A program made the position numbers and the translations under genes. The notes beneath the pieces are model-generated. The model was given only the letters and a program-made list of their open reading frames with translations. It ran no database searches and was not told the DNA's origin. This document shows positions 40,442-48,563 of a DNA stretch of 64,000 nt, in pieces. Each line of letters begins with the position of its first letter. The stretch's first letter is position 1. Source of the DNA: Aldersonia kunmingensis (lineage in GTDB: Bacteria; Actinomycetota; Actinomycetes; Mycobacteriales; Mycobacteriaceae); contig NZ_LRRB01000230.1 in assembly GCF_001646865.1 (NCBI RefSeq), forward strand, positions 1-64,000. Reading direction: 5' to 3'.

Positions 40442-41185
40442 TTATCCGGTCTGCTCGGCCGCGGCCAGTTCCTTCTTCCACGCGCGGAAGCTCTCGTCCG
40501 CCATCCCGCGGCGCCAATAGCCGGAAATCGAGGCCCAACCGGCCGGAACCTCGCGGTCGCGACGGACGTATCGGCGCAGGTCATGCATCACTGTCTCGGC
40601 CTCGCCGTGGATGAAGACATGCACCTGCCCGGCACGCCACGGCATCGAACGAACCGCGGCGGGCAGCGGGGACCCGGAGCCGTCGCGATGCAACCAGGTG
40701 ACCTGCACTCCCGCAGGCTTGCGCAGGTCGAACTCGTACTCGTGGCCGTCGACTTCGATGAAGGCGTCGCCAATCGCATCGGCAGGCAACGCCTCGAGCG
40801 CCGCGGCAATGGCCGGAATCGCGGCCTCGTCACCGGCGAACAGATGCCAGTCCGCGGTGTGGTTGGGCGCATAGGCACCGCCGGGGCCGAGCATGTCGAT
40901 CTGGGTGCCCGGGGCCGCAGCAGCGGCCCACGGCCCGGCGAGGCCCTCGTCGCCGTGCACGACGAAGTCGATGACGATTTCCTTCGCCACCGGATCGACG
41001 GCGCGGACGGTGTAGCTGCGCACAACCTCGGCGCCGTCCTGATCGAAGACGATCTTGACGTAGGCGTCGGTGAACTCGCTGGGAACGAATTCGTCGAAAC
41101 CGGGGCCCCCAAACCGCAACCGCACCATGTGGGGGTTGAGCCATTCGCTTCCGGTGACCGTCAGGGTCGTCCTTGCCTTCGCCAC
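40442..41185 (-). CDS. Siderophore-interacting protein (FAD ferric reductase, ViuB family)
   Basis: Flavoprotein of 247 residues that should release iron from ferric siderophores in the cytosol. The FAD-binding RSYTVR and the nucleotide-side motif AGDEAAIPAIAAALEALP are present, and the C-terminus has SGYWRRGMADESFRAWKKEL, typical of the family. GTG start with GGAGGA ahead of it. M. tuberculosis has its homologue (Rv2895c) near xerC in the same neighbourhood. A weak DtxR/IdeR-like site lies upstream. Confidence 0.92.
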   Translation of the reverse strand: MAKARTTLTVTGSEWLNPHMVRLRFGGPGFDEFVPSEFTDAYVKIVFDQDGAEVVRSYTVRAVDPVAKEIVIDFVVHGDEGLAGPWAAAAAPGTQIDMLGPGGAYAPNHTADWHLFAGDEAAIPAIAAALEALPADAIGDAFIEVDGHEYEFDLRKPAGVQVTWLHRDGSGSPLPAAVRSMPWRAGQVHVFIHGEAETVMHDLRRYVRRDREVPAGWASISGYWRRGMADESFRAWKKELAAAEQTG

Positions 41186-41199
41186 GCGCGTCCTCCGTC

Positions 41200-41218
41200 T
41201 TAGGTTTACCTCACCACG
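41200..41218. promoter_or_regulatory. Weak IdeR/DmdR-like site upstream of the siderophore-interacting gene
   Basis: TTAGGTTTACCTCACCACG matches the IdeR consensus TTAGGTTAGGCTAACCTAA at 12 of 19 positions, with a perfect left half (TTAGGTT). It lies just upstream of the ribosome binding site of the siderophore-interacting gene. The right half is poor, so this is tentative. Confidence 0.35.
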
Positions 41219-41248
41219 GTACCGTCGCTCTGGGACGAAGGGAGAGCG

Positions 41249-41608
41249 GTGACCGACGACCAGCGCTGGCCCGGATATGTATACGAACAGGGCGAGGATC
41301 CGGACTACCGCTTCAGCTTCGCCAACGAGCGGACATTTCTGGCCTGGCTGCGAACCTCGCTCGCGTTGCTGGCCGGCGGAGTCGCCCTCGATGCGGTCGA
41401 GTTGGACATTCCGCACACGTTGCAGGTGATCCTCGCCGCCGCGCTCGTCGTGCTCGGCCTGCTCGGCGCGGTCGCGTCCTGGGTGCGGTGGGCTCGAAGC
41501 GAACGCGCCATGCGGGTGGGCGGTCGGTTGCCCGCATTCGGATTCGGCACGGTCCTCGTCGCCGCGGTGATCGTCATCGCAGCCGCACTGCTCGCGGTAC
41601 TGGTGTGA
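41249..41608 (+). CDS. DUF202 membrane protein
   Basis: A 119-residue YidH-like protein. It has FANERTFLAWLRTSLALLAGG followed by three membrane helices. GTG start with AAGGGAGA ahead. The next gene is a second DUF202 protein 4 bp later, so the pair is probably an operon and a heteromeric membrane complex. Function unknown. Confidence 0.85.
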   Translation: MTDDQRWPGYVYEQGEDPDYRFSFANERTFLAWLRTSLALLAGGVALDAVELDIPHTLQVILAAALVVLGLLGAVASWVRWARSERAMRVGGRLPAFGFGTVLVAAVIVIAAALLAVLV

Positions 41609-41612
41609 CCCG

Positions 41613-41924
41613 GTGACCTCGCCTGGCCTGCAGAACGAACGCACTGCGCTCGCGTGGCAGCGGATGGCGCTGTCCGTGCTTGCCGGATCCGCGATCGTCA
41701 CGCGACTGACGCTCGATCAGCTCGGCGTGTTCGCCTTGCTCGGACTGGCGGTGACCGTCCCCCTGTGCATTTGGGTGCTGGTGGAAAGCGAACGTCGCTA
41801 TCGCCACGACGCCGGTCCGCGGGCGCGAGCCCGGTCCCGCGGCGGGCGGACGCATGCGGTGCTGGCACTCGCGGTCGCGCTGCTTGGGCTCACCGAATTG
41901 GTCGCGATGGTCGCGGCAGCATAG
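41613..41924 (+). CDS. DUF202 membrane protein, second copy
   Basis: A 103-residue DUF202 protein with LQNERTALAWQRMALSVLAGS and three helices, including an Arg-rich loop between helices 2 and 3. GTG start 4 bp after the first DUF202 gene. Function unknown. Confidence 0.83.
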   Translation: MTSPGLQNERTALAWQRMALSVLAGSAIVTRLTLDQLGVFALLGLAVTVPLCIWVLVESERRYRHDAGPRARARSRGGRTHAVLALAVALLGLTELVAMVAAA

Positions 41925-41961
41925 CCCGCCCATCGGCGCGATCGGCCACATTTCGGCGATC

Positions 41962-41987
41962 TGTGGATAGCCGAAAAGTTATCCCCA
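41962..41987. promoter_or_regulatory. Pair of near-consensus DnaA boxes
   Basis: TGTGGATAG (41962-41970, reverse orientation) and TTATCCCCA (41979-41987) each match the DnaA box TTATCCACA at 8 of 9 positions. They face each other 8 bp apart in the gap between the DUF202 pair and the M23 gene. Possible DnaA titration or regulation site. Confidence 0.45.
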
Positions 41988-42037
41988 ACAAGCACTCTCG
42001 CCGGTTCGCATGCCCCTCGGGGGCACACCATTGATGC

Positions 42038-42532
42038 ATGCGCTCAGCCCACTTGCTCCTCTTGACCCTTCTCGCATTTTTCGTTGGCGCGGCACCAGCC
42101 GCAGGTGCGCCCCCGGGTGAGTTCGACTGGCCGTTGCGGCCACGACCAGCCGTTGTGCGCACGTTCGACAAACCCGAGCACGACTGGCTGCCGGGTCATC
42201 GCGGTGTCGACCTGGCCGGCGCGCCCGGTCAGGCCGTGCTCGCGGCGGGCGATGGCTTCGTCGCGTTCGCGGGCGAGGTCGCGGGAAAGCCTGTGGTCTC
42301 GGTCGATCACGCCGGCGGCTTGCGCACAACCTACGAACCGGTCGAGGCAACAACGACACTCGGCCGCCGCGTCGGGCGCGGAACACCAATCGGGACACTC
42401 GCGCCGGGCCATCCCGGCTGCCTCCGACCTGCGTGCCTGCATTGGGGTGTGCGTCGTGCCCGCGAGTACCTCGACCCGCTGGGCCTGTTGCACCTCGCGC
42501 CGATCCGGCTCAAGCCGGTGGGGTCCCGGTGA
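42038..42532 (+). CDS. Secreted M23-family peptidase
   Basis: A 164-residue LytM-type endopeptidase homologue of M. tuberculosis Rv2891. A signal peptide covers residues 1-24 (hydrophobic LLLLTLLAFFVGAAPAAGA). Zn ligands are seen as HRGVDLA and LHWGVR. It is expected to act on peptidoglycan or to scaffold cell-wall proteins. Its last 23 bp overlap the end of the convergent GatB/YqeY gene. Confidence 0.9.
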   Translation: MRSAHLLLLTLLAFFVGAAPAAGAPPGEFDWPLRPRPAVVRTFDKPEHDWLPGHRGVDLAGAPGQAVLAAGDGFVAFAGEVAGKPVVSVDHAGGLRTTYEPVEATTTLGRRVGRGTPIGTLAPGHPGCLRPACLHWGVRRAREYLDPLGLLHLAPIRLKPVGSR

Positions 42533-42890
42533 CCGGGCCGTCGAGCTGCTCGGCGAGCACACCGGCCTCGTGCCGCAGTTCCGCGGCCCGCTCGGGCCGA
42601 CCGATCCGCTCGTATTCCTGTGCCGTGGTATGGCGTTCGGTGATCTCGGTTCGGACGATCGCTTCGATCTGGGCGGTATCGAGATGGCGGCGCGACACCT
42701 CCGCCGCACCGAGCCCGGCGGCATCCTCGATCGTACCGGCCGGACGATCGTCGGTGATACCAGCAGACTCGGCATTGTCGATTGCGGCGAGCGCGGACCG
42801 CAGCGCCCTGGCCGCGGGTTTGTCCCGTACGCGCATCGCGGCGCGAAGGGCCGCACGCATCCGGTCGCGCAATTCGACTCCTGCTTCCAT
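42510..42890 (-). CDS. GatB/YqeY-like protein
   Basis: A 126-residue YqeY-like protein. It has MRAALRAAMRVRDKPAARALRSALAAIDNAE and RRHLDTAQIEAIVRTEITERHTTAQEYERIGR, related to the tail domain of amidotransferase subunit B. Function not established. The ATG at 42890 has AAAGGATT ahead. It lies just downstream of xerC on the same strand. Confidence 0.8.
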   Translation of the reverse strand: MEAGVELRDRMRAALRAAMRVRDKPAARALRSALAAIDNAESAGITDDRPAGTIEDAAGLGAAEVSRRHLDTAQIEAIVRTEITERHTTAQEYERIGRPERAAELRHEAGVLAEQLDGPVTGTPPA

Positions 42891-42933
42891 CGGCGAAATC
42901 CTTTGCGGGTTCGTTGATGTGTGGCCAGGATTT

Positions 42934-43857
42934 CTACGCTCGCGGATGCGCCTGGTCGTGCACCTTGCGCAGTCGTTCCACCGACACGTGCGTGTAGAGC
43001 TGGGTGGTCGCCATGCTGGCGTGACCGAGCAACTCCTGCACGACACGCAGGTCCGCTCCGCCTTCGAGGAGATGGGTCGCAGCGGAGTGCCGCAATCCGT
43101 GTGGCCCGATATCGGGAGCGCCCGGTACGGCGGACACCACGTCATGCACCACCGCACGGGCCTGCCGCTGATCGAGGCGCCGCCCCCGGCGCCCGAGGAA
43201 CAGCGCCGACCCGGATGCCTCGATGACCAGCGCCGGCCGGCCGACATCGAGCCAGGCACGCAGCGCGACTGCGGCCGGCTTTCCGAAGGGCGCGCTGCGC
43301 TGCTTATCGCCCTTACCGATGACGCGCACCAGCATTCGCTCGTGATCGATGTCGCCGATATCGAGTCCGCACAGCTCCCCCACACGGATCCCCGTGGCGT
43401 ACAGCAGCTCCACGATGAGCGCGTCACGAAGTGCCAGCGGGTCGTGCTGCGCGGCGCCGGCTTCGGTGGCGCGCATGACCTCGGCGGCCTGATTGCTGCG
43501 CAACACGGTCGGCAGGGTGCGATGGGCCTTGGCGGCAGCGAGTCTGATTCCGGGGTCGGACGGTATCCGCCCGGTGTGCGCGAGCCAGGCGGTGAACGTT
43601 CGCACCGACGAGGTTCGCCGCGACATCGTTGTCCGGGCTGCACCGGTGGCCTGCTGTGCGGCCAACCAGGACCGCAGCTCGTGCAGGTCGATATCGCCCA
43701 GACCGGCACCCGGGTTCTGCGCGAGCACATGACCGAGCAGCGAACGCACATCGGCGAGATATGCCCGCACCGTGTGCGGCGAGCGCCCCCGTTCAAGGCG
43801 CAGGTGCTCGCCGAACGCCTCGACATCCCTGGCAAATCGGTCGGGCAACTCGGTCAT
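42934..43857 (-). CDS. xerC: Tyrosine recombinase XerC
   Basis: Site-specific recombinase that resolves chromosome dimers at dif with XerD. It has 307 residues. An N-terminal SAM-like core-binding domain ([20 protein letters not shown]) is followed by the catalytic domain with Arg in TGIRVGEL, Lys in GKGDKQR, HGLRHS, LGHAS and Tyr in LYTHV. ATG at 43857; the longer frame upstream has no family similarity. Confidence 0.95.
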   Translation of the reverse strand: MTELPDRFARDVEAFGEHLRLERGRSPHTVRAYLADVRSLLGHVLAQNPGAGLGDIDLHELRSWLAAQQATGAARTTMSRRTSSVRTFTAWLAHTGRIPSDPGIRLAAAKAHRTLPTVLRSNQAAEVMRATEAGAAQHDPLALRDALIVELLYATGIRVGELCGLDIGDIDHERMLVRVIGKGDKQRSAPFGKPAAVALRAWLDVGRPALVIEASGSALFLGRRGRRLDQRQARAVVHDVVSAVPGAPDIGPHGLRHSAATHLLEGGADLRVVQELLGHASMATTQLYTHVSVERLRKVHDQAHPRA

Positions 43858-43982
43858 GCGACCACGGTCGCCGCCGTCACTGCACCATGCAAGCGGACGC
43901 GCCGCGGGGGTCGAGATCCGCCGGAACGACTGCGCAGGGCCGATGTGGCGGGCTCGTGTGAGCGCGGCCGTGGTCGCGGCGG

Positions 43983-44537
43983 CTAGTGCGCGCGGCCGCG
44001 GAAGGTTCTCGCTCGTGTGGTGGCCAGCAATGTCGCAATGACGATGCCCATGAGACCGTTCACGATCGCGGCGCCGAGCGCGGAGGCCAGGCTGGTCGCA
44101 GCCAGGAACGGCAGCACGATGACCGCGATGACGACGAGCGCGGAGATCCAGCTGAAGAACGTGCCGGGCGACGGGACACCCTGGAACAGCAGCAGCAGGA
44201 CACCACCGGCAAGGAGCGCCGCGATCGCACCGCAGACACCGGCTACCCACGGCGCGTCATTGCCGTACATCCACACCACGGGGGTGTCCATGCGCCGATA
44301 GATCGCCTGCACAATCGCGGCCGCGATGGTTCCGGCCAGGAAGGTCGTCAGCGCGGTTGCCGCGACGCCGGCGAAGAACGGCTTGCTGTCGAAGGTCGGT
44401 TGCGGGCGCGGACGCTGTTGCGGCGGCCCGTGTGCCGGCCGGCCGACGCGAGTCGGGTACTCCTCCGGTTCATTCGAATATGCCCGGGCACCGCGGTTCT
44501 CGTACTCCCCCGGATCGTTCGAATACGGGTAACTCAT
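43983..44537 (-). CDS. Membrane protein, DUF6069-like
   Basis: A 184-residue protein. The N-terminal about 55 residues are hydrophilic, with tandem NDPGEY / NEPEEY-like peptides, and are followed by four hydrophobic segments. It resembles the actinobacterial DUF6069 group. Function unknown. ATG with GGAAGGA upstream. Confidence 0.7.
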   Translation of the reverse strand: MSYPYSNDPGEYENRGARAYSNEPEEYPTRVGRPAHGPPQQRPRPQPTFDSKPFFAGVAATALTTFLAGTIAAAIVQAIYRRMDTPVVWMYGNDAPWVAGVCGAIAALLAGGVLLLLFQGVPSPGTFFSWISALVVIAVIVLPFLAATSLASALGAAIVNGLMGIVIATLLATTRARTFRGRAH

Positions 44538-44623
44538 TGCCGCGCGTCCTTCCGCCGTGGTTGCACGTGTGCTCGCCGCGGCGAATCTACCCGCCGGGGG
44601 CGGCCACGCCCACCGCCCAACCG

Positions 44624-44670
44624 CGTCAATCTCGTATTGACGGATTGAAATCGTCAACCTAGCCTTGACG
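44624..44670. promoter_or_regulatory. Two tandem 19-bp palindromes abutting the ClpN-like start codon
   Basis: CGTCAATCTCGTATTGACG at 44624-44642 and CGTCAACCTAGCCTTGACG at 44652-44670 are both CGTCAA-N7-TTGACG. They lie 28 bp apart start to start. The second ends one base before the ATG of the helix-turn-helix/ClpN protein. They look like a double operator. Confidence 0.75.
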
Positions 44671-44671
44671 C

Positions 44672-45385
44672 ATGACGACAGTGCGGCTCGACGACCTCAT
44701 CGACGGCATCCGGACGGCCCACCCGGATCGGCCGCTCGACCAACTGACCTCCGCGGTCCTGGCCGCGCAACATTTCGAGGACATCGCCGATCACTTGATC
44801 GGTCACTTCGTGGACCGCGCGCGGCACAGCGGCGCGTCGTGGTCCGAGATCGGCGAGAGCCTGGGCGTAACGAAACAGGCTGCGCAGCAACGTTTCACGC
44901 CCAAGGCGAGCCAGGAGATGTTCTCCCGGTTCACCGACAAGGCGCGCACAGTGCTGGTCCGCTCGATGGAGCTCACGCGCTCGAACAACCGCTCCGAGAT
45001 CGAGCCCGCGCATATCGCCGTCGCGCTGGCCGACGTGCCGGACAGCCTCGCGCTGCACGTGCTCGCAGCCCAGGGCGTCACCCCGGAGGCGCTGCGTGCC
45101 GCCCTCGCGCCGCAGGTGGCCGGGCCCGAGGACGCGCCCGAACCGCCGGTGCTGATCCCCTACTCGGGCGCGGCGAAGAAGGTGATCGAACTGAGCGTGC
45201 GCGAGGCGGTCCGACTAGGACACAACTACGTGGGCACCGAGCACATGCTGCTAGCCCTGCTGGCCGAGAACCCGGGCGCGCCGGTGGTTTTCGCCGATCT
45301 GAATCTCGACGCGGCCGCCGTGGAGGCCGCCATTACCGAGGCCCTCGCCTCCATCGTCGCTGATACGGACAACGCTGCGCAGTGA
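44672..45385 (+). CDS. Clp N-domain protein with helix-turn-helix, no ATPase
   Basis: A 237-residue protein. Residues 1-80 contain a probable helix-turn-helix ([20 protein letters not shown]). Residues about 85-150 and 165-235 are two ClpC-type N-terminal repeats ([20 protein letters not shown] and [31 protein letters not shown]). There is no AAA+ module, so it cannot unfold proteins by itself. It may act as a regulator that senses Clp substrates or adaptors. Probably autoregulated through the palindromes at its start. The YnfA gene overlaps its end. Confidence 0.85.
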   Translation: MTTVRLDDLIDGIRTAHPDRPLDQLTSAVLAAQHFEDIADHLIGHFVDRARHSGASWSEIGESLGVTKQAAQQRFTPKASQEMFSRFTDKARTVLVRSMELTRSNNRSEIEPAHIAVALADVPDSLALHVLAAQGVTPEALRAALAPQVAGPEDAPEPPVLIPYSGAAKKVIELSVREAVRLGHNYVGTEHMLLALLAENPGAPVVFADLNLDAAAVEAAITEALASIVADTDNAAQ

Positions 45386-45714
45386 CGGTCGCGAAGTCGC
45401 TTCTGCTGTTCGCGCTTGCCGCGGTCGCAGAGATCGGCGGCGCCTGGCTGGTGTGGCAGGGCGTCCGCGAGCATCGCGGCGGCTGGTGGATCGGTCTGGG
45501 GCTGATTGCGCTGGGCGCATACGGATTCATCGCGACGATGCAGCCCGATGCGCATTTCGGGCGGATCCTGGCCGCTTACGGCGGCGTGTTCGTCGTCGGA
45601 TCACTGTTGTGGGGCATGGCCTTCGACGGTTTCCGCCCCGACCGGTGGGACATCATCGGCTCGGCGATATGCCTCGTCGGTGTCGCGATCATCATGTACG
45701 CCCCGCGCGGCTGA
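45382..45714 (+). CDS. YnfA/UPF0060-family membrane protein
   Basis: A 110-residue four-helix protein of the small multidrug resistance-like superfamily. It has [26 protein letters not shown] and [11 protein letters not shown] at the end. GTG start overlapping the previous stop (GTGA). Possible efflux role, not demonstrated. Confidence 0.88.
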   Translation: MTVAKSLLLFALAAVAEIGGAWLVWQGVREHRGGWWIGLGLIALGAYGFIATMQPDAHFGRILAAYGGVFVVGSLLWGMAFDGFRPDRWDIIGSAICLVGVAIIMYAPRG

Positions 45715-45721
45715 ACCGAGT

Positions 45722-45754
45722 GGGTCGCCGGCCGAAATATTCGGCCGGCGACCC
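45722..45754. terminator. Hairpin between convergent genes
   Basis: Perfect 15-bp stem (GGGTCGCCGGCCGAA and its complement) with a 3-nt loop, between the YnfA gene (+) and the secreted protein gene (-). Confidence 0.82.
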
Positions 45755-45794
45755 TGCTTCACTCACACCGCCCTGGTCGGTGCTGCGAAGCGGA

Positions 45795-46502
45795 TCACGG
45801 CAAGCTGCCGCCGATGTTCGGGTTGGGGTCGAAGTTCCAGGTGGTGCAGCCGAACTGGACGTCATCGACGTGCGACGTCGAGACCGCGTTGTTCCGGCCC
45901 AGGTTGACGCCATAAGCGGTGACGCGAGCGTCCGGGTTCTGCGCGATGATGTCCGACAACGTGTCGCTGTCCGACTGACCACTCGCGCCGGCGATTGGGC
46001 GGGTGCTCCACCACTTGCCGTTCTGGATATTCGATTCGTTCACAAAGCCATTGGTGCTGCCGAGCGGCTCGCCATTGAGGTACGGCTCGTAGACCAGCGT
46101 GGTGAACCCGGTCGTGTCGCCATCGTCGCGCTTGGCGTCCAGGATCTTCAGCTGATAGCTCGCCTGCACGGCGCCTTCGGTGTGCTGCCGGTAGCCAAGC
46201 GCCCCAACCTCGCTGAGCTTGACGTTCGCCGCGTGGTAATAGTCCGCCTTCTCGGCGGGCGTGGTTACCTTCAGCTGCAATGAACCCGCACCGGTCGCGC
46301 CGTCGGGTCCGGCAACGTACTGCGCCGGCACCGTGCCATCGATTGGGTCCCAGCCCTGCGGCAACGCGGGCACGGACGGTTGTGAACCGCAGATCGGCAG
46401 CGGAATCTCCGGGCTCGCCGATGCGGTGGATGCGCCGGCCATCAGTGCGGAGCCCGCGAGCGCGCCAGCACCGATCGAACTCATCACCTTGCGCACCTTC
46501 AT
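45795..46502 (-). CDS. Secreted protein of unknown function
   Basis: A 235-residue protein with a Sec signal peptide (KVRKVMSSIGAGALAGSALM, probable cleavage after ASTASA). The mature part is rich in Asp, Gly and Thr and has two cysteines, one near each end (ICGSQ and FGCTTW), that could pair. No catalytic motif is recognised. It is probably an exported carbohydrate-binding or cell-surface beta protein, which is a weak inference. GGGGG lies ahead of the ATG. Confidence 0.75.
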   Translation of the reverse strand: MKVRKVMSSIGAGALAGSALMAGASTASASPEIPLPICGSQPSVPALPQGWDPIDGTVPAQYVAGPDGATGAGSLQLKVTTPAEKADYYHAANVKLSEVGALGYRQHTEGAVQASYQLKILDAKRDDGDTTGFTTLVYEPYLNGEPLGSTNGFVNESNIQNGKWWSTRPIAGASGQSDSDTLSDIIAQNPDARVTAYGVNLGRNNAVSTSHVDDVQFGCTTWNFDPNPNIGGSLP

Positions 46503-46741
46503 GTGTTACCCCCTTCACTCGGTGGATGTGACTCAGTCCAAATCGGACTCCCTACCCCCTACCCGGGACATTCCCTTGCCAAACCAATTGGCCTGATCCG
46601 AATTTCCCGCAAAGGTTGGGGAAACCGACTGATACACAAGTGTTTATCCTGTTCATAGCAGCGAAATAGGCAGCGGGCCAATGCGCCGAAGGCAGCGAAG
46701 ATCGACCCGCCGTTCACGAGTCATCGATCAGTCGGGACGAC

Positions 46742-47668
46742 TCAGCCGCGCGCCGCGGGCGCGCTTCCGACGCCGTAGAAGTGCGCCATATCCTCGCCGG
46801 CCGCGTAACTGTCCATCCAGGTGTGGAACCAGTCCGGGGCGACCACATCGCCGGGATGATGCGTCGGCGATTGCGAGCGCACGAGGCCCGCTACGAGTCG
46901 AAGCAGTTGCCTCGACGGAATGCCCTCGAATGTCGTGCGATACGGCGCCGTGAAGAACCGGTTCACCACCGGCAGCCGGGTGAGAGTCTCGGTGCGCCAG
47001 ATCTCACCGGTCGCCACCCGCGGGTCGACGCCCATGTCCTCTTCGGGCACCGCCTCGCGGAACCCATCGGCAAGCTCTCGGGAGACGGCGAGGATGTGCG
47101 ACATCGACCGCGGCAGCATGCGCATCTGGTACCACCGACTGGCGACCACTCCGTCGAAGACGATTTGCGCGGAACTGCGGTGCTCGATCTCCTCCACGTA
47201 GTGCCACAGGAAGAGCGATGCCACTCGCGTATCGCCGTTGTACAGGCGGTCGCGGTTCTCGATCATGAAGGTGAACAGCGGTGGAAAGGTTGCCTCGAGG
47301 CTGGCGATGTAGGCGAGGTGGAACTTCAGCGGCTGCGCCGCGAAGAGCTCCTCGTAGCCACTGACGACACGGTCGAGTACGGGACCGAGTCCGGGGTATT
47401 GCGCGATCAGGCCATTCACGTGCCGACGGTGAGCAGCCGAATGCTGCGACTCCTGGGCGAGGAAGACTTCTGCCTCGGCACGCAAGTCTTCGTCCGTCAT
47501 TGTCCGCAGCGCGTCCTTCACTGCGAGTACGAGGTAGCGCTCGAATCCGACGGCGATGAAGGAAATCATATTGGCCATCAGCCCGGAACCGGGATTCGCC
47601 GGATTCCACTGGAACGGCACGTCCGAATCGACGTCGAAGCGCATTCGACGGAACGTCACTGCGGTCAT
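46742..47668 (-). CDS. Predicted metal-dependent hydrolase (PF10118 family)
   Basis: A 308-residue alpha-helical protein of the predicted metal-dependent hydrolase family. His/Glu clusters FLAQESQHSAAHRRHV and FLWHYVEEIEHRSSAQ could form a di-metal site. The ATG at 47668 has GGGAGA upstream. The TetR gene lies upstream on the same strand, with a palindrome between them. Substrate unknown. Confidence 0.82.
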   Translation of the reverse strand: MTAVTFRRMRFDVDSDVPFQWNPANPGSGLMANMISFIAVGFERYLVLAVKDALRTMTDEDLRAEAEVFLAQESQHSAAHRRHVNGLIAQYPGLGPVLDRVVSGYEELFAAQPLKFHLAYIASLEATFPPLFTFMIENRDRLYNGDTRVASLFLWHYVEEIEHRSSAQIVFDGVVASRWYQMRMLPRSMSHILAVSRELADGFREAVPEEDMGVDPRVATGEIWRTETLTRLPVVNRFFTAPYRTTFEGIPSRQLLRLVAGLVRSQSPTHHPGDVVAPDWFHTWMDSYAAGEDMAHFYGVGSAPAARG

Positions 47669-47747
47669 GTTCGCTCGACTCTCCCGATCCCGCATTCGGA
47701 TCACTCGGCGACGAGTTGCCAACGTCCCGATCAGGCTAGAGTCCGGC

Positions 47748-47773
47748 TTGACGGATCGTCAATAGTGTCAAGC
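47748..47773. promoter_or_regulatory. Palindrome in the hydrolase promoter region
   Basis: TTGACGGATCGTCAA (47749-47763) is a perfect 6-bp-arm repeat, extended by CTTGAC and GTCAAG at the ends of the 26-bp block. It lies 80 bp upstream of the hydrolase start and downstream of the TetR gene. It is a candidate operator for that TetR protein. Confidence 0.6.
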
Positions 47774-47845
47774 CATGGAGTCGCGCGACAATCGGCGCCG
47801 CAGCTGAGTGCCCCAGCTATCGCCGGTTTTGCTACTTGCGGCGGA

Positions 47846-48451
47846 CTATGGGCTCCGCGCGTCGATTTCCGACTTCACGACGGGCGCGACCCAACGCCGC
47901 AGTAGGTCGCGTACGTCGCGACGGCCGGGCTCATCGGGATCGACGATGAACGACTGGAGCATGCGCAGCATGTACTCGACGAGGTCGTCTATCGCGGGAT
48001 CGTCGAATCCGAGGGCCGCCCAATTCACGTCCATGCCGGCGAGGATGCCGCGGCCGAATTCCCTCGCCCGGCTCGACGTGACGCCCGCAGACGCCTTGCC
48101 GAACTCGTGCGCCAGCATCAACTGCACTGCCTTGTCGCTCGGGATCCATTCCACCGTGTACACAAGGCTTTCGACCATCGCGTCGACCGGATCCGTGATG
48201 CCGACCAGGTGCTCGATGAGTCGTTCGATGAACCGCAACCCCGATCGGGTCGCCGCTGCTTCGAGCAGCGCGTTGGGACCGGGAAAGTAGTTGTAGACCG
48301 TCTGCCGGGATATTCCGAGCGCCCGCGCCACATCCGCAACCCGCAGGTCACCGCCGCGCTCCACGATCGCGTCATCGGCCGCATCGAGGATTCGGTCGAT
48401 GGCCTCTTCGTCACTCGCCGGCGTGGATCCGCCCCAGCCATGGGTGCGCAT
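47846..48451 (-). CDS. TetR-family transcriptional regulator
   Basis: A 201-residue repressor. The helix-turn-helix is LRVADVARALGISRQTVYNYF followed by PGPNALLEAA. It probably controls the hydrolase downstream through the palindrome. Ligand unknown. Confidence 0.88.
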   Translation of the reverse strand: MRTHGWGGSTPASDEEAIDRILDAADDAIVERGGDLRVADVARALGISRQTVYNYFPGPNALLEAAATRSGLRFIERLIEHLVGITDPVDAMVESLVYTVEWIPSDKAVQLMLAHEFGKASAGVTSSRAREFGRGILAGMDVNWAALGFDDPAIDDLVEYMLRMLQSFIVDPDEPGRRDVRDLLRRWVAPVVKSEIDARSP

Positions 48452-48563
48452 GAACGCGATCCTTTCTGCGCCGCAACAGGGGTGTCAAACGGTTGGTCGC
48501 CCTGCGAGTCGAAACGCCTCCGAGAACCGGGCCGATCGCCGTGCGCAGCACGGGCATCGCGAC

